In this document: piece after piece, positions 1-11,437 of the stretch
How the letters are laid out: each line of letters begins with the position of its first letter
How positions within the stretch are numbered: position 1 is the first letter of the stretch
Origin: Zoroaster sp. YZ-2022
Taxonomy: Eukaryota > Echinodermata > Asteroidea > Forcipulatida > Zoroasteridae
Assembly (NCBI GenBank): GCA_029582265.1
Contig: CM055837.1
Location: forward strand, 7,577,926 to 7,641,925
Direction: 5' to 3'
Length of the DNA stretch: 64,000 bases
Notes under the pieces: model-generated
The model's database searches: none
Seen by the model: only the letters and a program-made list of their open reading frames with translations
Told to the model about the DNA's origin: nothing
Position numbers and translations under genes: made by a program

Positions 1-700
1 AACCATCTCCTGAACTAAAGTAGGTCCTCATGATCAGGAAGTATTATTGTGTCAGATATATAACCTTCAAATGACCTGATGTGACCTTTACTTCCAGTTG
101 AATTGAACATACTCTAACGCAAAATTGATAAATGTAGTCTTCTGAAGTTGACATTGATAAAGTTATAAAACAAAATTTCGAATTCTGTTGACATTTTCAA
201 AAATATGATTGTGACGTCATTAATCATATTTTCATTGTATTGGAAGTGTTTGTTAAAAACCAAAAACATTAGCTCTAGTTTTATTTGGTCTTGTGCCGCT
301 TTCTTAGTCTGGCCCCACCCATAAAATAAGCAGATTAAAAGAAGGGTCCATACCTGGAAATAATTTACCTTCATATTGTTTTCAATTTAGACACAAATTT
401 AACTGTTAATGTTAAAGTGAGATTTCTAGATGTTTGCTGTTGTCCGCCCACTTTTGTAACATTGTGGTCTCTCCCTTTACATAGGCAGAATACAAGAAAG
501 GTCTATATTTGAAAATGTTTTATCTTCATCCTGTTTCCTTTTAAGACACACTTTGAAACTAAATTTGAAGTCAGGTTTCTCGTTTATGGTGTTGTACCGT
601 CCACTGTTGTAATAGTGTGGCCCGCACCAACAAATAGGCAGAATAGCAGAGGACTCTACATCTGAAAATGTTTTACTCGTATCCCGATTTCATTTTTCGT
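1..700. repeat. Outer end of the left inverted-duplication arm (no gene)
   Basis: This stretch recurs in reverse complement at about 54140-54930: 'gtcctcatgatcagga' here matches 'tcctgatcatgaggac' near 54893. It contains several diverged pieces with 'acttcc(a/g)gtt' motifs and 'gaca..aagt' runs that look like old interspersed repeat, similar to material at 14.7-15.6 kb and 22-23.4 kb. Short open frames on the minus strand (114-374) have a mirror at 54540-54800 but no recognisable domain. I see no gene. In the cluster model this is intron 1 of copy A, whose first exon would lie left of the window. Confidence 0.6.
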
Positions 701-796
701 TCGGGGGTTCACGCCTATCCTCCGTCTCACAAAATTTCTCACACTGCTGAAGTCAGTCGGCAAATTTGCTTCTATAGCCCCCCCCCCCCCAGGATT

Positions 797-1655
797 ATGC
801 CTTTGCTACGATCCTGACCCAGAGATTCTAACATTTAAACAAATCAGAAATTGTTGCCTTTGCTACGGCCCTAACCCAGAGATTCTAACATTTAAACAAA
901 TCAGAAATTGTTGAAATGACGAGCGACCTGACCCAGAGATTCTAACATTTAAACAAATCAGAAATTGTTGCCTTTGCTACGGCCTTGACCCAGAGATTAT
1001 AACATTTAAACAAATCAGAAATTGTTGCCTTTGCTACGGCCCTGACCCAGAGATTCTAACATTTAAACAAATCAGAAATTGTTGCCTTTGCTACGGCCTT
1101 GACCCAGAGATTCTAACATTTAAACAAATCAGAAATTGTTGCCTTTGCTACGGCCTTGACCCAGAGATTATAACATTTAAACAAATCAGAAATTGTTGCC
1201 TTTGCTACGGCCTTGACCCAGAGATTATAACATTTAAACAAATCAGAAATTGTTGCCTTTGCTACGGCCCTGACCCAGAGATTCTAACATTTAAACAAAT
1301 CAGAAATTGTTGCCTTTGCTACGGCCTTGACCCAGAGATTCTAACATTTAAACAAATCAGAAATTGTTGCCTTTGCTACGGCCTTGACCCAGAGATTATA
1401 ACATTTAAACAAATCAGAAATTGTTGCCTTTGCTACGGCCTTGACCCAGAGATTCTAACATTTAAACAAATCAGAAATTGTTGCCTTTGCTACGGCCCTT
1501 ACCCAGAGATTCTAACATTTAAACAAATCAGAAATTGTTGCCTTTGCTATGGCCCTTACCCAGAGATTCTAACATTTAAACAAATCAGAAATTGTTGCCT
1601 TTGCTATGGCCCTTACCCAGAGATTCTAACATTTAAACAAATCAGAAATTGTTGA
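797..1655 (+). repeat. 57-bp minisatellite array, about 15 units (left arm)
   Basis: The unit reads roughly 'cccagagattctaacattt' followed by 'aaacaaatcagaaattgttg' and 'cctttgctacggcccttga', with a period of 57 bp. I count about 15 units with very low divergence (C/T and A/T variants only; unit 3 has a substituted segment). Since 57 is a multiple of three, one frame on this strand stays open as a 19-residue peptide repeat (DPEILTFKQIRNCCLCYGP), but there is no start, splice context or domain, so I read it as satellite DNA. A poly-C run precedes it at about 780-790. The mirror array is at 52306-54116. Confidence 0.9.
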
Positions 1656-3100
1656 CAAAATCATAATTTGCAGCAAAAATGCCAGCGGTTGAAATCCGCG
1701 ATGTAATTGTTTGACTTTTGTGACCCTTGGTGGCAGTTTTTATGTCTGTTTTATGACATTCTTGAACGGAGCTCATAAGCAGCCGTGTTAACAACGGTCT
1801 GTCTGCCCATCTGTGGCCTTTTTCTATGGTCTGCTGCTGCATTGTTCATGGCTGTTCATGCATGGGGCTAGTAGGGTGTGTGCGTATACACGTGTCAGTG
1901 CCACACCTCCAACACACATTCTCAAATTTGCATCCTTCTATTGTTCTTTTCATTTGTCCCTGTAAAACAATTTCTCATAGGGTTTGTACACAAATTTCCT
2001 TGTGGAGACCGGAGTCCCTTTAGCATTCCCCTATGGAGACCAATTGTTCTTGCCTTTCCCTTCTAACATTTAAACAAAGGTAGCGAAATTGTTGAAAAAA
2101 TCATAATTTGCAGCAAAAATTCACAGCGGTTGAAATCCGCCATATAATTGTTCACTTTTGTGACCCGATTACACATTGTTTATCTTCATGCCTTCATTTG
2201 TGTACCTTCACGCTGACTGATGAAATCATGGATACCTGATATTTGGTGTTGCGTATTTTATTCAATTTCTGTGAGAATGCGTAATTGTTCGTTCGCTGTT
2301 ACTGATTCTGATGCAAGTGGCCCCGTTATTGATGCGTTGATGACTTCGCTTATATTTAGGAAGTTTAAGAGCACAATACGCATAAACTATAGGCGCTTCT
2401 GAGAATCTTGGGGGTGATGATATTGTTGCTTATTTGACAAATTAAAGAGGATGGATCCAGAGTAAGGTAAACAGGTCCCACAGTAAACATTGCCAAAACA
2501 CGAGGCACTCATAAAACGTATAGTATATTCATGATGATCAAATGATCAATTTGCATCTCTGAATCTGACAATGCTCTTGATCCACATCTAGAATCTTGTT
2601 TTGCAGAAAGTTTGGCCCCCTCCAAAAAAACCTGCATCGGACATTTCCCTCTTGTTTGTGTTTTTAGATGTGTTTAGTGCCACTCAAAATTAATGCCAGA
2701 TACATGTTTTCCTAGTATCCAGCTCAAGGTTGAAATATATAATAATCTACAACATTCCTAGATTTGACATAAATATAAAATGATAAAACAAATCAAACGA
2801 CAACATGAGATATTTTTGTTTGGTTGAATCATAATATTCCTCATATATGAAACACCAATATTACTGACTGGACTACATAATGAATGACTAGTTGAATTAC
2901 TTGGGATATGGTCCACTTCCAGCATTTATACTGGTGACATTATAAACAGCTTATGGTATAACATTACAGGGCTGGATAACACCATGAGTCAAATTACATA
3001 AGGTCCCGCTCTAACAACAAGTAATGAGTGAGATAAAATGTGTCTCTAAATTAATAATAATTATGATGGATGTAATTATGGAATGTATTTGATAACACGT
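1656..3100. other. Presumed intron 1 of copy A; no gene seen
   Basis: This is the mirror of about 50500-52305. It lacks the 571-bp insertion found on the other arm at 51501-52071. Open frames of about 60 aa occur on both strands, with no domain, signal peptide or conserved start. A diverged fragment of the minisatellite unit recurs at 2060-2125. Nothing else is supportable here. Confidence 0.5.
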
Positions 3101-3104
3101 TTAG

Positions 3105-3177
3105 GCTAGCTGCAGCATGAAGACACAGGAACTACAAACGAGTCCACCTGACATAGCAACAACAGCAGCTGATGGAG
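3105..3177 (+). CDS. Copy A exon 2: linker after the PAN domain
   Basis: 73-nt exon, acceptor 'tttag' and donor 'GGAG|gtaag'. In phase 0 it reads ASCSMKTQ.. and ends ..TTAADG plus one base, so it enters in phase 0 and leaves in phase 1. That fits exon 1 (327 nt, phase 0 out) and the HYR exon (phase 1 in). The cysteine near its start probably completes the PAN/Apple disulfides; the rest is a Thr/Ala/Pro-rich linker. The same exon is at 33135-33207, 50422-50494 and, shortened, 57683-57743. The internal ATG is not needed as a start. Confidence 0.8.
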
Positions 3178-3939
3178 GTAAGAATGATTCAACAAGGATA
3201 TCATTACATTCCTTATCAAGGTCACTTTAGTGAATTGTCTTTGAAAAGAAATGTTTTGGAGATTGGCCCTCAATAGGTCTGTCAAGAAGGGTTGAAACCA
3301 TTCAAGGCAGTGGCTGAATTACATAAAGGAAAATGGTCGCCCACCTCACCATTGTAAAAGGTGTATTTTTCAATATATTTTTAAGAATAACATTTTAACC
3401 AACAATAAAGGTTAACACTATCAGGCACGATATCTTCAGAACTTTCGACCGATCACGGTCAAATTTCTGACTTTTGCTAGATTATTGATACTCTAAGACA
3501 TTGCATTTTTTAATTTTTTTTATTGTCACCTTCCAAACAATGATCATGACAAAATTAAGTCATGTAAAAACTCATGATGCATTTGTAAATCCATATGGAA
3601 ACCGACACGTTGAAATGAAATTTGTTTTAAGAGATTTTTCTTTCCCAAGATGTGAATTTACAACATAACTTTGATATGGTTGTGATTATGTTATCTTATG
3701 AATTTACTTAAGATTTTAGAAAATACAGAGAGGGTTTCCATTAGTTCAAAAAACAAAATAGGCGGCACTGCCTGCCCCGTTGTTACGTGTGTTTATTATG
3801 AATTGTGTACTTGCTCGCCTTGGCCAAATTTGGAATCTTCTTCCGGTATTAGAGCGACAATGAATACCTAATATCAATATTACTATAAACGAACAATCCT
3901 TTAATCTCGTTCACTCGTTTTCCCCTGCTCTGACACCAG

Positions 3940-4224
3940 TCGATACTCAAGGGCCTGAAGTAACCTGCCCCGAAGACGCCTTAAAATCCACCAAAGACAA
4001 CAATACACGTGTCCCTGTCTCCTGGTACCCATCAACGCGACCTAGTGCCACTGATGACATAGATAAGGGAATATCTAGATCCCAAATCACGTGTAAGGAT
4101 GATAACGACGGAACGATTGTTGTATCAGGTGATGCGTTTAAAGTGGGTCACACGAATGTCACGTGTTCAACGTCAGATGCTGCTGGTAACTCTGGAGAGT
4201 GTGGGTTCTTAGTCCATGTCATAG
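3940..4224 (+). CDS. Copy A exon 3: HYR domain 1
   Basis: 285 nt, 95 codons, phase 1-1; acceptor 'gacaccag', donor 'ATAG|gtatga'. The translation has HYR (hyalin repeat) hallmarks: opening VDTQGPEVTCPEDA, central PSATDDIDKG, ITCKDDNDGT, FKVGHTNVTC, SDAAGNSGEC and closing FLVHVIG. Cysteine spacing and the SD.AGN.G.C motif are diagnostic of the family, an Ig-like extracellular fold in adhesion and complement-related proteins. No stop or frameshift. Confidence 0.9.
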
Positions 4225-5276
4225 GTATGAATAGTTCCTCTAGGGACTGACTTCCACTCACTTAACGGTTTGAGCTTTGCGATGAAGGCAAATCTACCAA
4301 CTCATATACATGTTACGACCCAAATAATGAGTCCCAGTGGCAAAACTTCCCTCTCCGATGCACTATGTCTTTTGGGATGTTGCCTTCTTGGGAAAATCCT
4401 GGTTCCGATGCTGGTGTCGGGACAACCATGAATACCCTATATCAATAAATTGGGACCAGAGTTTATTCATAAATGCCCGAAAGGACAAAACGTGACCGGC
4501 TGCGATAATAACCAACCAGCAAGTATGCGAGTATGCGCCATGTATTCAAGTATGTAGTGTGCCACGTAGGAATGAACCAATCAAAGTATAGAAGTTTGTA
4601 TTCGAGTTTATACGCTGACTCACGGGCCAAGTTGGAATATCATCCGTTGTCAAATATTGGATATGACATATTCATTCTGGCTCTTAATATAAGTGGCACT
4701 GGATATTGAAATTTAAAAACGAAATCTAAATGAGCATTTATGAACGAGATTAAAAGTTCGACGCTTGGTCGTATCCGCAGGATAAAGACCTCGGGGCGTG
4801 GCCAACGAACGATAAAGGACCTCCCCTTCGGTTTGGTTCTGTTCGGTCCCTTATTGCCCGTGGCCATGGCTTATGAATAAATGGCTACGACTCGAGGCCT
4901 TTATCCTGCGGAAAAGAACGCAAAACGAACTTTTATTCCCTTAATATATATAATGTCATCTATTTCAATGGTGACTCAATTTGTTATTTAAAAGGATTCC
5001 CCTTTCATCCTTATGATAACGTCCATAATACATACATAACAATATTAGGGACACAAATTATGAATAAATTATTATAATCACTCTTATACACGAGTGAAGG
5101 AACCTCAACAGACCGTCTCTCCTAAACAGTGCCCCTAAACCACTTTTAAGAGGATAATGATATAAAGGATGTAAAGGAGATGACTTATTTCAAATAGTTT
5201 CGACCAAGCGTACAGCTGGCGAAAATGGAATTCTTTGAAACTCGTTCACTCTTTCCCCTTCCTACTCTGACACCAG
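4225..5276. other. Intron 3 of copy A, with a shared foldback repeat
   Basis: Intron between the two HYR exons. It contains 'gtgagtcagcgt..' and 'gacccaaataatgagtccc' segments shared with the equivalent introns at 31121-32113 and 47641-49563, so it predates the duplications. The foldback at about 4770-4915 is listed separately. No coding signal: the minus-strand open frame at 4640-4867 lies across the foldback. Confidence 0.6.
4770..4915. repeat. Imperfect foldback repeat (MITE-like) in intron 3
   Basis: The left arm 'ccgcaggataaagacctcgg' near 4776 pairs with the right arm 'ggcctttatcctgcgg' ending about 4912, with inner 'gcgtggcca' / 'tggccatgg' pairing. Matching copies sit in the same intron of copy C (about 31470-31620) and copy E (about 48060-48210), so it was in place before the gene duplications. 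Confidence 0.65.
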
Positions 5277-5540
5277 TCGATACTCAAGGTCCTGAAGTAA
5301 CCTGCCGAGATGTCTACAGCTACACCAATGACATCGATACACGTGTCCCAGTCCGCTGGTACTGTCGAGCCACAGATGACGTTGATGGGGCCATTTACCA
5401 AACCACGTGTAAGGACGAGGACGGAGAGACGACCGTCAGATCAGGTAACGAGTTTAAAGCGGGTAACACGACAATCACGTGTTCAGCGTCAGACGTGGCT
5501 GGTAACCAGGGACAGTGTGGGTTCTTAGTCAATGTCATAG
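5277..5540 (+). CDS. Copy A exon 4: HYR domain 2
   Basis: 264 nt, 88 codons, phase 1-1; acceptor 'acaccag' and donor 'ATAG|gtatga', almost the same borders as the first HYR exon, which points to origin by exon duplication. Translation opens VDTQGPEVTCRDVYSYTNDI, then TDDVDGAIYQTTCKDEDGET, FKAGNTTITC, SDVAGNQGQC and FLVNVIG. It differs clearly from HYR-1 and groups with 30854-31120 and 47377-47640 in the other copies. Intact. Confidence 0.9.
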
Positions 5541-5888
5541 GTATGAATTTAATTGTTGAATATGTACAAACTTTTTACTAAATAGGCCTGTGCTGATGCG
5601 CGAGGACAAGATGGCCGCACTCAGATTGCGCCCAAATTATTTTGTTTTCGTTTTTATTTTTTTATTTAGTTGTTTTAACTATGAGCTGTATTGTATTGTC
5701 GAATAATGTTTTGTAATCTGTGTTGGCCAAACTATTTCCGTGTAGGCCCATTTGATGTTATTGTTTCTATAGCTAAGCGTGTACGTGGTAAGTCTCCTTC
5801 AAATAGAAGTAAATGTTGTATTACTCACTAGATAAATAGTAACAGTGAACTCAATTGGATAATCATAAGGTTCTTTGTTTGTCTACAG

Positions 5889-6014
5889 TTTGTGACTGTT
5901 GTGCTCCACTTGGCATGGAAAACGGCACCATACTCGACAGTCAGATCAATGCGTCGAGCGTCTTAAATGACTATGCGAACTACAGCTCAGCACTTGCCAG
6001 ACTGAACAGTCACA
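5889..6014 (+). CDS. Copy A exon 5: N-terminal third of F5/8C (discoidin) domain
   Basis: 126 nt, 42 codons, phase 1-1; acceptor 'gtctacag', donor 'CACA|gtaagt'. Reads VCDCCAPLGMENGTILDSQI, then NASS.. and ..LARLNSHS. C..PLGMENG.I.D.QI.ASS is the classic opening of F5/8 type C domains, which bind glycans or phospholipids on cell surfaces. It lacks one codon relative to copies C and E (VLN-DYANY against VLNNDYVNY). The remainder of the domain is not found downstream. Confidence 0.88.
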
Positions 6015-6212
6015 GTAAGTACAATGTACATTGTATATATGTATTTTTGGTTTTACATAAACGTGCATTTAATTAAATAGGAAACAATTATTTGGTACAG
6101 CCCTTAGGAAGATGAGCAGCTGTCGTCAAACACTATTTCATGAAGTAAATCAAAACTATGAAATCTAAACCATGCAACAAAGAGGGCAGACCAAAAGGAA
6201 CTGGTTAGGACC

Positions 6213-6421
6213 CAGTGGCGTAGTCAAGTGGGCATGGGGGCACGTGTTCCCCACAAATTTCCAGTGCCCTCCCCCCAAGGTGCCCCCACGAAAAATCCCG
6301 ATAGTGCCCCCCAAAAAGAAAAGAAAAACAAAAGGGAAAAACCCATACCCCCTGGGCCCGCCCCCCACTGAAAAGCAATTCCCCCTGAGCCCCCACTGAA
6401 ACTGTCCAAGCTACGCCGCTG
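6213..6421. mobile_element. Non-autonomous hAT-like element, 209 bp, 8-bp target duplication
   Basis: Ends CAGTGGCGTAG and CTACGCCGCTG are inverted repeats, flanked on both sides by TTAGGACC (6205-6212 and 6422-6429), an 8-bp duplication typical of hAT transposons. The interior is C-rich with 'gtgccccccaaaaag'-type runs. A related element sits at the same place in copy C (30111-30338), while copy E has an unfilled site (46687-46694). The open frames crossing it are by-products of its composition. Confidence 0.8.
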
Positions 6422-6716
6422 TTAGGACCCCAGTTAAAAACAAGAAAGAACATGGAAAATGTAAATTGTTGATGTAAAAAGGGGCACATTCCTTATCCTC
6501 TGCCTCTGAAAGCAGGACATAATAGGTTTGATTTTTTTCATCCACCGTCCCCGGTTTCTACGTCTGTTGCAAGTGTCCCTGAACCTCGTTCTGTTTATTT
6601 TCACTACACCGATCTAGATGTGGTCATAGTCCTTATGCCCACCCTAATACCAATGCTAAGAACTCGGTCAAGCCACATTCAGAAAAGTCAATTCAAGCGC
6701 TTGAACAACATAGTAA

Positions 6717-6838
6717 CTAAGTAAGACTAATTGCGGTGACACCATGTGGAATCTCAATTGAGTAGTAATTAGTTCTGAAAAGAACTGGGGGTACAACTCG
6801 ACGTTTCGATCAGTATGCTCTGATCGTCCTCAGGACCA
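6717..6838 (-). mobile_element. Penelope-like terminal relic with hammerhead-like core
   Basis: The segment from 'gtaagactaattgcggtgac' to 'cctcagga' matches half of the palindromic insertion at 34001-34273. On the minus strand it reads CTGAGGA, then CGATCAG-AGCATA-CTGATCG, then AAAC-GTC-GAG, an arrangement like the short hammerhead ribozymes known from Penelope-like elements. It marks the point where copy A stops resembling copies C and E, so it may be linked to loss of exons 6-7. Confidence 0.5.
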
Positions 6839-6839
6839 T

Positions 6840-9800
6840 ATTCAGATGGGATTATAATAACTTATCATGTTGACCGATTCAGTAGTAGGCACATAACTAC
6901 TTTATTAATAGATTTTGTGTATTTAAATTGCACTTTTTCTTTTGAAAATAATAAATAATAATAATTTTGTGGAAGCCGAATTACAAATGATAGATAATAT
7001 CTTGAAGAACACACGGTACACTTTCGATAAATGTCTAAATTAAAAACAATAAATATAGAAAAATAAAGACAGTATGGCGTCAACATTTTTACAAAATTCT
7101 TCGTTCTGAAGGGATAATTATTTCATTTTTATTTTGGTGGGGAGCAAAGAACTATTAATTGTTGCATCATAAATAATTAAATTTACCGAAAGTGTACACT
7201 GTGGCTTTTGAGATTTGACTTAAATGGAATTGTGTATTTGCACTAACTGTAATTGTGTTAGAATGTATATGTAGATAGTACGTGTAGTAGGTTCATTTAC
7301 ACTTAGTGGTCATGCAGAGAAAAATAATTTCCTGAACAGGCTAAATCGTAAAAAAACACCTCTGGTTTCTGGTCAAAGTTCACTTTCAGACTTGGTGTAG
7401 TGTCATGTTTTTAGAGATGTGTTTTGTTTGGCGACCACAACAATTTATGTGAGTCAAAACAAATGGGCAAAATACATACTACATCTCAAGCATGTACACT
7501 CACCTGATAACAGTTTCACAATGAATAAAGTAATAGAAGAAACGTGAAATTTGAAACAATGGGTCTGCGACGTGGAGGCGACAAACTGGGGGACAAGAAA
7601 CCAGGAATTTTATTTAATCAGTGAAATCTGTTGTTAAATTGTAATAAGAAAATTGCATTGGACAATGAATTTTTTAATAAGATTCAACATATCTCTGAGC
7701 ATCATGGCGCAACATATCTCTGAGCAATATGATGTATAAGAAACTTGTCATTGCTTTTTTTGCTTGTTAATGAGTTAAATTTATTGATTGAATCTTTATA
7801 GAATAAATTTATACTCTATATGGTATGTTATACTATATTAAAGTCAAATGTAAATAGTTGTGACTTTGTCTTTGGATGTTGCTCTTTAATTGACAATTCT
7901 TTGACAAGAACAAAATATTTGTAAAGGGCGTATAACATGCACTTTTGTGTAGATACATATTTTGGCAAATATCTATGCTTCTGGACAGTTTAAACAAAAT
8001 CGAAAATTTACTTTTGAGGTAAAGTGAAGATTTTGTAAATTTGAAAAAGAAAATCATGCTTTTCCTTGACACACAAGGGCACTGTTTGTGAGAACACAAC
8101 AAAAACAGCATGCAGTGAAAGTTCACAAAATCAAGTCAAAACATTTCTGTTTCATTGGCCCTTTAAGTTGAGAATCATGTTTTGTTAAAATGTAATTAAC
8201 TGTAATTAAATATTCAGAACGATTTTGTGTGAGTGAAACATTAATACCTGTAGTCAAATACTATCGATCACTTATGATTGATATTTAGTATATTTGGGCT
8301 TCTTTTTCAATTTTGTCAGAAATGAATTCATTTTACCGAAAGAGTTTTGAATCATTTTTACCAACAAAATGTACGTTACCCTGGCTTTGTAGTCTATGAG
8401 GTTTCCAATCATTCATTTCTACAGGGAATTTATCTTGATTGTCATTTACTTTGAAGCCCATCTCATTGTACTTAATTGTAGTACTGTCTGCTATGGGGGT
8501 AAAACACGTTGCCCTTTACATGGGAAGGTATAACATTGGTATTTGGTAATGTATGGTCATTTCAACCCTCTAGTTTTCAGGAAATTTATAATAAAACTAA
8601 CTTGTGAAAATTTCATCACAATAGGTCCTGACGTTTTTGAGAAAACAACGACAAACTGTTACACGCTTGATTATTTTATTTCATTTTATTTGTAGGCTTT
8701 TTGTCAATTTAAAATAAAAACAGTTTTAGACGAAATAATATCTCAGAATAATTGATACTCGTATCAACTTTACACCAAGTAAGTTCTTAGATAGTAATTC
8801 GTTTATTTGATAATCTGATAATAACCAATGTTGTATCTTCCCTTTAATTCATTTCAAATTGATAGTTTGTTATTTGTTCTCAGTCACGTGCTGATTAAGT
8901 GAGCTGAAACCTCCATAGGTTGGTTCCTATGTTTATGTATTGAACCTCATCAACTATGAAGACACATCACCTTGACCAAAATCGTATTTGCCTTGATCAC
9001 AGTGTAGCCATAAGTTCGTCAGGTTCCCTGTGCGTTAATACGATCACAGCGCTGATTTCTATACATAAAAGGGCCAGACTATATTCCTGTTAGCCTCGGT
9101 TTGGTCATGTTCATTTGTATGGGAGTAAAACAAGGTGGTTTCAACGTGATAAAGGTATATATAGACTTTGAAAGAATGGCATGCTCGCATAACTATATAG
9201 GCCATTTAGGTATTACTTCAAATGAACGTATTGATTAAAGGGACAATATAATATCGTCAAGATGAGAGCAGAATTTCAACAGGGCATGGAATTGTTGTCC
9301 TAGTTTTAAGATGATCACAAAGCTCGAAAATTACTGGCTCATTTATGGTAATATGACCTTATCATTTGGGGTATTATTATCAGTCAATCTGAAACTAGCA
9401 CTCTGATTATATGCCCCGTTGATCGTGACGATATTGTCCATTTATTTGTGATTTCTTTTAATTTGCTTAATTGCATGTGTTTAACGAAATTTATAAATTT
9501 AGACGTAAATATGACATCTTTGTTATCTGTCATGTATCTAGTGAAGTGGTGCAGCCAGTGATTATCAGGGGTTGTGGTGCCCTCTGTTGACCAGTTTCAG
9601 AAATTGTAAATTAAGTGCTAAAATTTGCACCCAAGGTTTTGGATATTCATAACTATGAATTAAAAAAATAATAATGTTTTGAAAAATGAACTGAGAAATT
9701 TACAGCAAAATAATCGATATTTATGATTGATAACTCTTTTTATTTGTAAAACAAGATGTTTATTTGAAGTTTTGCAAATGGTCGAAAATATGAACAAAAT

Positions 9801-11280
9801 AATATTTGTATGAAATAGGCTATATTTAATGAAAAATACTATTAATAACAAAAACTGGCTTCGCCACTGAACTAGATAATTATTAATGTGTAAAATTTAT
9901 ACAAATAGTGACCAGTGGTGAAGAAAGGCGAGGCGGATGTTTGAAACCTGTTCGGTCTGATTATTCTGAAACCTCCTTGAATCTTTATAAAAAACAAAAC
10001 CAACGGATTCTGGTTCAAAAGTGGTTCATAGACGGGACTTGTTGAGATTTTATTTTATCATGCAGCCCCTCACATAGGTTATGCTAGTCGATACAATTAG
10101 CAAGTTTATTGTATACACAAGACGTACCTTGCGTATCTTCATAAGTCATGTCGCTCAGATGTGTGTATTCATTCTAATGTGAAATTAAGGAAAGAGGACT
10201 CTTTCGTAAATTCAAACCGGAAATATTAAAACATTTCTTAAAAATGTCTGCACTTCAGACATCATTTATTTCTATGGAAGATTGATATAACCATCAGCTT
10301 CTTAGTACGTTTTAGGTTAGTATCGAAACATTTATAAACTAATTACCAATTCTACACCTTAACTTAAAACAAATGACCAGTTGATAAAAACTTCATTTTT
10401 AAGCCAGTCTAAACAAAAAACACATTGAGCAGAATGTAATAATTATGGGAACATACAAGCATCAACTAATAACCATAGCGCGAGGGCGCCGGTGCCCGAC
10501 CGATGTAATGTTGGTGTCAAAGAAATACATTTGTTTTTAATCATGTCGCCTAGAATCAGTTTGGCTAGATCGCCCTCACTCGACGCACCACTGCAATCAT
10601 TCAGCGGCAATCAAGAATCGATCACACGAGCCTAGTCGTGGCTTGAACCACGAATAGGCTGTGTTACGCGAGGGAATTCAAACTGGAGATTGTGTTTTGG
10701 CCTGGAGTGAGACCGTAAACTGCTTATTTTTGCTTCAGAAAATGTTATGTTTTTAATCATCAAAAGATGAGAGGTGCTCCTATCAGGTGTATCATCCATT
10801 TGCCACATCCTGTATTCGCCGCTGGTGTCTGAGTCACTTTTAATATTTTTGCACTATTTTATCAATGTTAACGCTATTAAACAATTAAAAGGCACTCGAA
10901 AGAACCGAATTTCCTTTCTCTTATTTTTTCTGGTATCATCTATATTATGTTGAATGTTTTCTATTGAATTAATTGTATGTAAATAAATAGTAAAGGCCTT
11001 ATCTAGGTCTATACCAATCACAAAAATATTTTTTTAAATAATACAAAAACAACACACTGGTACAATTCGTTACATTTTCACAGATTTGTCAAAACCCCAG
11101 TTCATTAGTTATCTTATTTGGTAAGTCGTTTGTCTATCGCAGAATAAATACCAGATTCTGAAGGAAGTATCTTTCGGACAATTGTCACATAGTTATATTT
11201 TGATCATTATTCACAGACGATATCACGATGTTTGTTCTGAAGATTCGCCAGGGCATGGCTCATTAATATGTAATTAATGT
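6840..11280. other. Intergenic DNA upstream of copy B; mirrors 38480-42870
   Basis: AT-rich DNA without a supportable gene. From about 6950 to 11280 it matches 38480-42870 in reverse complement (for example 'tggaagccgaattacaaat' at 6971 against 'tttgtaattcggctttcat' at 42787). The copies differ by scattered substitutions and small indels, with no coding pattern. It contains a MITE copy (9235-9443). The segment around 9660-9870 ends in 'actggcttcgccactgaac', resembling a hAT-like terminus. Confidence 0.55.
9235..9443 (+). mobile_element. TTAA-flanked MITE, copy 1
   Basis: Begins 'ttaaagggacaat..atcgtcaagatgagagcag', continues 'caacagggcatggaattg', and ends 'gttgatcgtgacgatattgtcc'. The terminal parts are inverted repeats. 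Further copies are at 13014, 21101, 25499 and 40341, the last being the mirror of this one. The 25499 copy has the cleanest ends. Confidence 0.65.
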
Positions 11281-11437
11281 TTGTGACGTCATTGGCGATC
11301 AGCGCTATCTGATTGGTCAGCAATTTAAGCGATTTCAGAGAGTGAAATGGTCCACAAGGTGTTGCTTGTTTTAGTTATCGCCAAACCGCTCTGGCTGGTC
11401 ATGTCATCACGCTGACGCACTGTAAATCAGAATAACA
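11280..11437 (+). promoter_or_regulatory. Conserved upstream region of exon 1, copy B (CRE-like and CCAAT-like sites)
   Basis: A palindromic TGACGTCA lies at 11284-11291 and an inverted CCAAT box (gATTGGtc) at 11311-11317, with 'agcgctatct' between them. Both sites and their spacing are kept in copies C and D, while the surrounding DNA has accepted changes. The start codon is about 145 bp downstream. No clear TATA box is visible. The role is inferred from motif identity and conservation. Confidence 0.45.

Larger units (their letters stand above)
3105..6014 (+). pseudogene. Copy A: partial PAN-HYR-HYR-F5/8C family gene (exons 2-5 present)
   Basis: Four exons lie in the correct order and phase (3105-3177, 3940-4224, 5277-5540, 5889-6014). 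Each is open and bordered by AG and GT. Exon 1 (signal peptide and PAN) would be left of the window. Exons 6 and 7, which finish the F5/8C domain in the minus-strand copies, are absent: similarity to copy C runs to about 6715 and then stops at a Penelope-like relic, after which the next shared block is the upstream flank of copy B. The product would end inside the discoidin domain, so copy A is probably a truncated gene, although each remaining exon is intact. Alternative: the missing exons were lost in assembly. Confidence 0.65.

Noticed and set aside
797..1655. Possible CRISPR array
   Set aside because: Units are contiguous and nearly identical with no unique spacers, and the window is eukaryotic. 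It is a minisatellite.
5225..5581. Single-exon gene of 118 aa starting at 5225
   Set aside because: The HYR part is real, but its start lies in the intron. The conserved acceptor at 5276 and donor at 5540 define an internal exon.
6165..6489. Overlapping Gly/Pro-rich frames
   Set aside because: They follow from the C- and G-rich interior of the hAT-like element (6213-6421). The same happens at 30043-30424 and 51333-51687.
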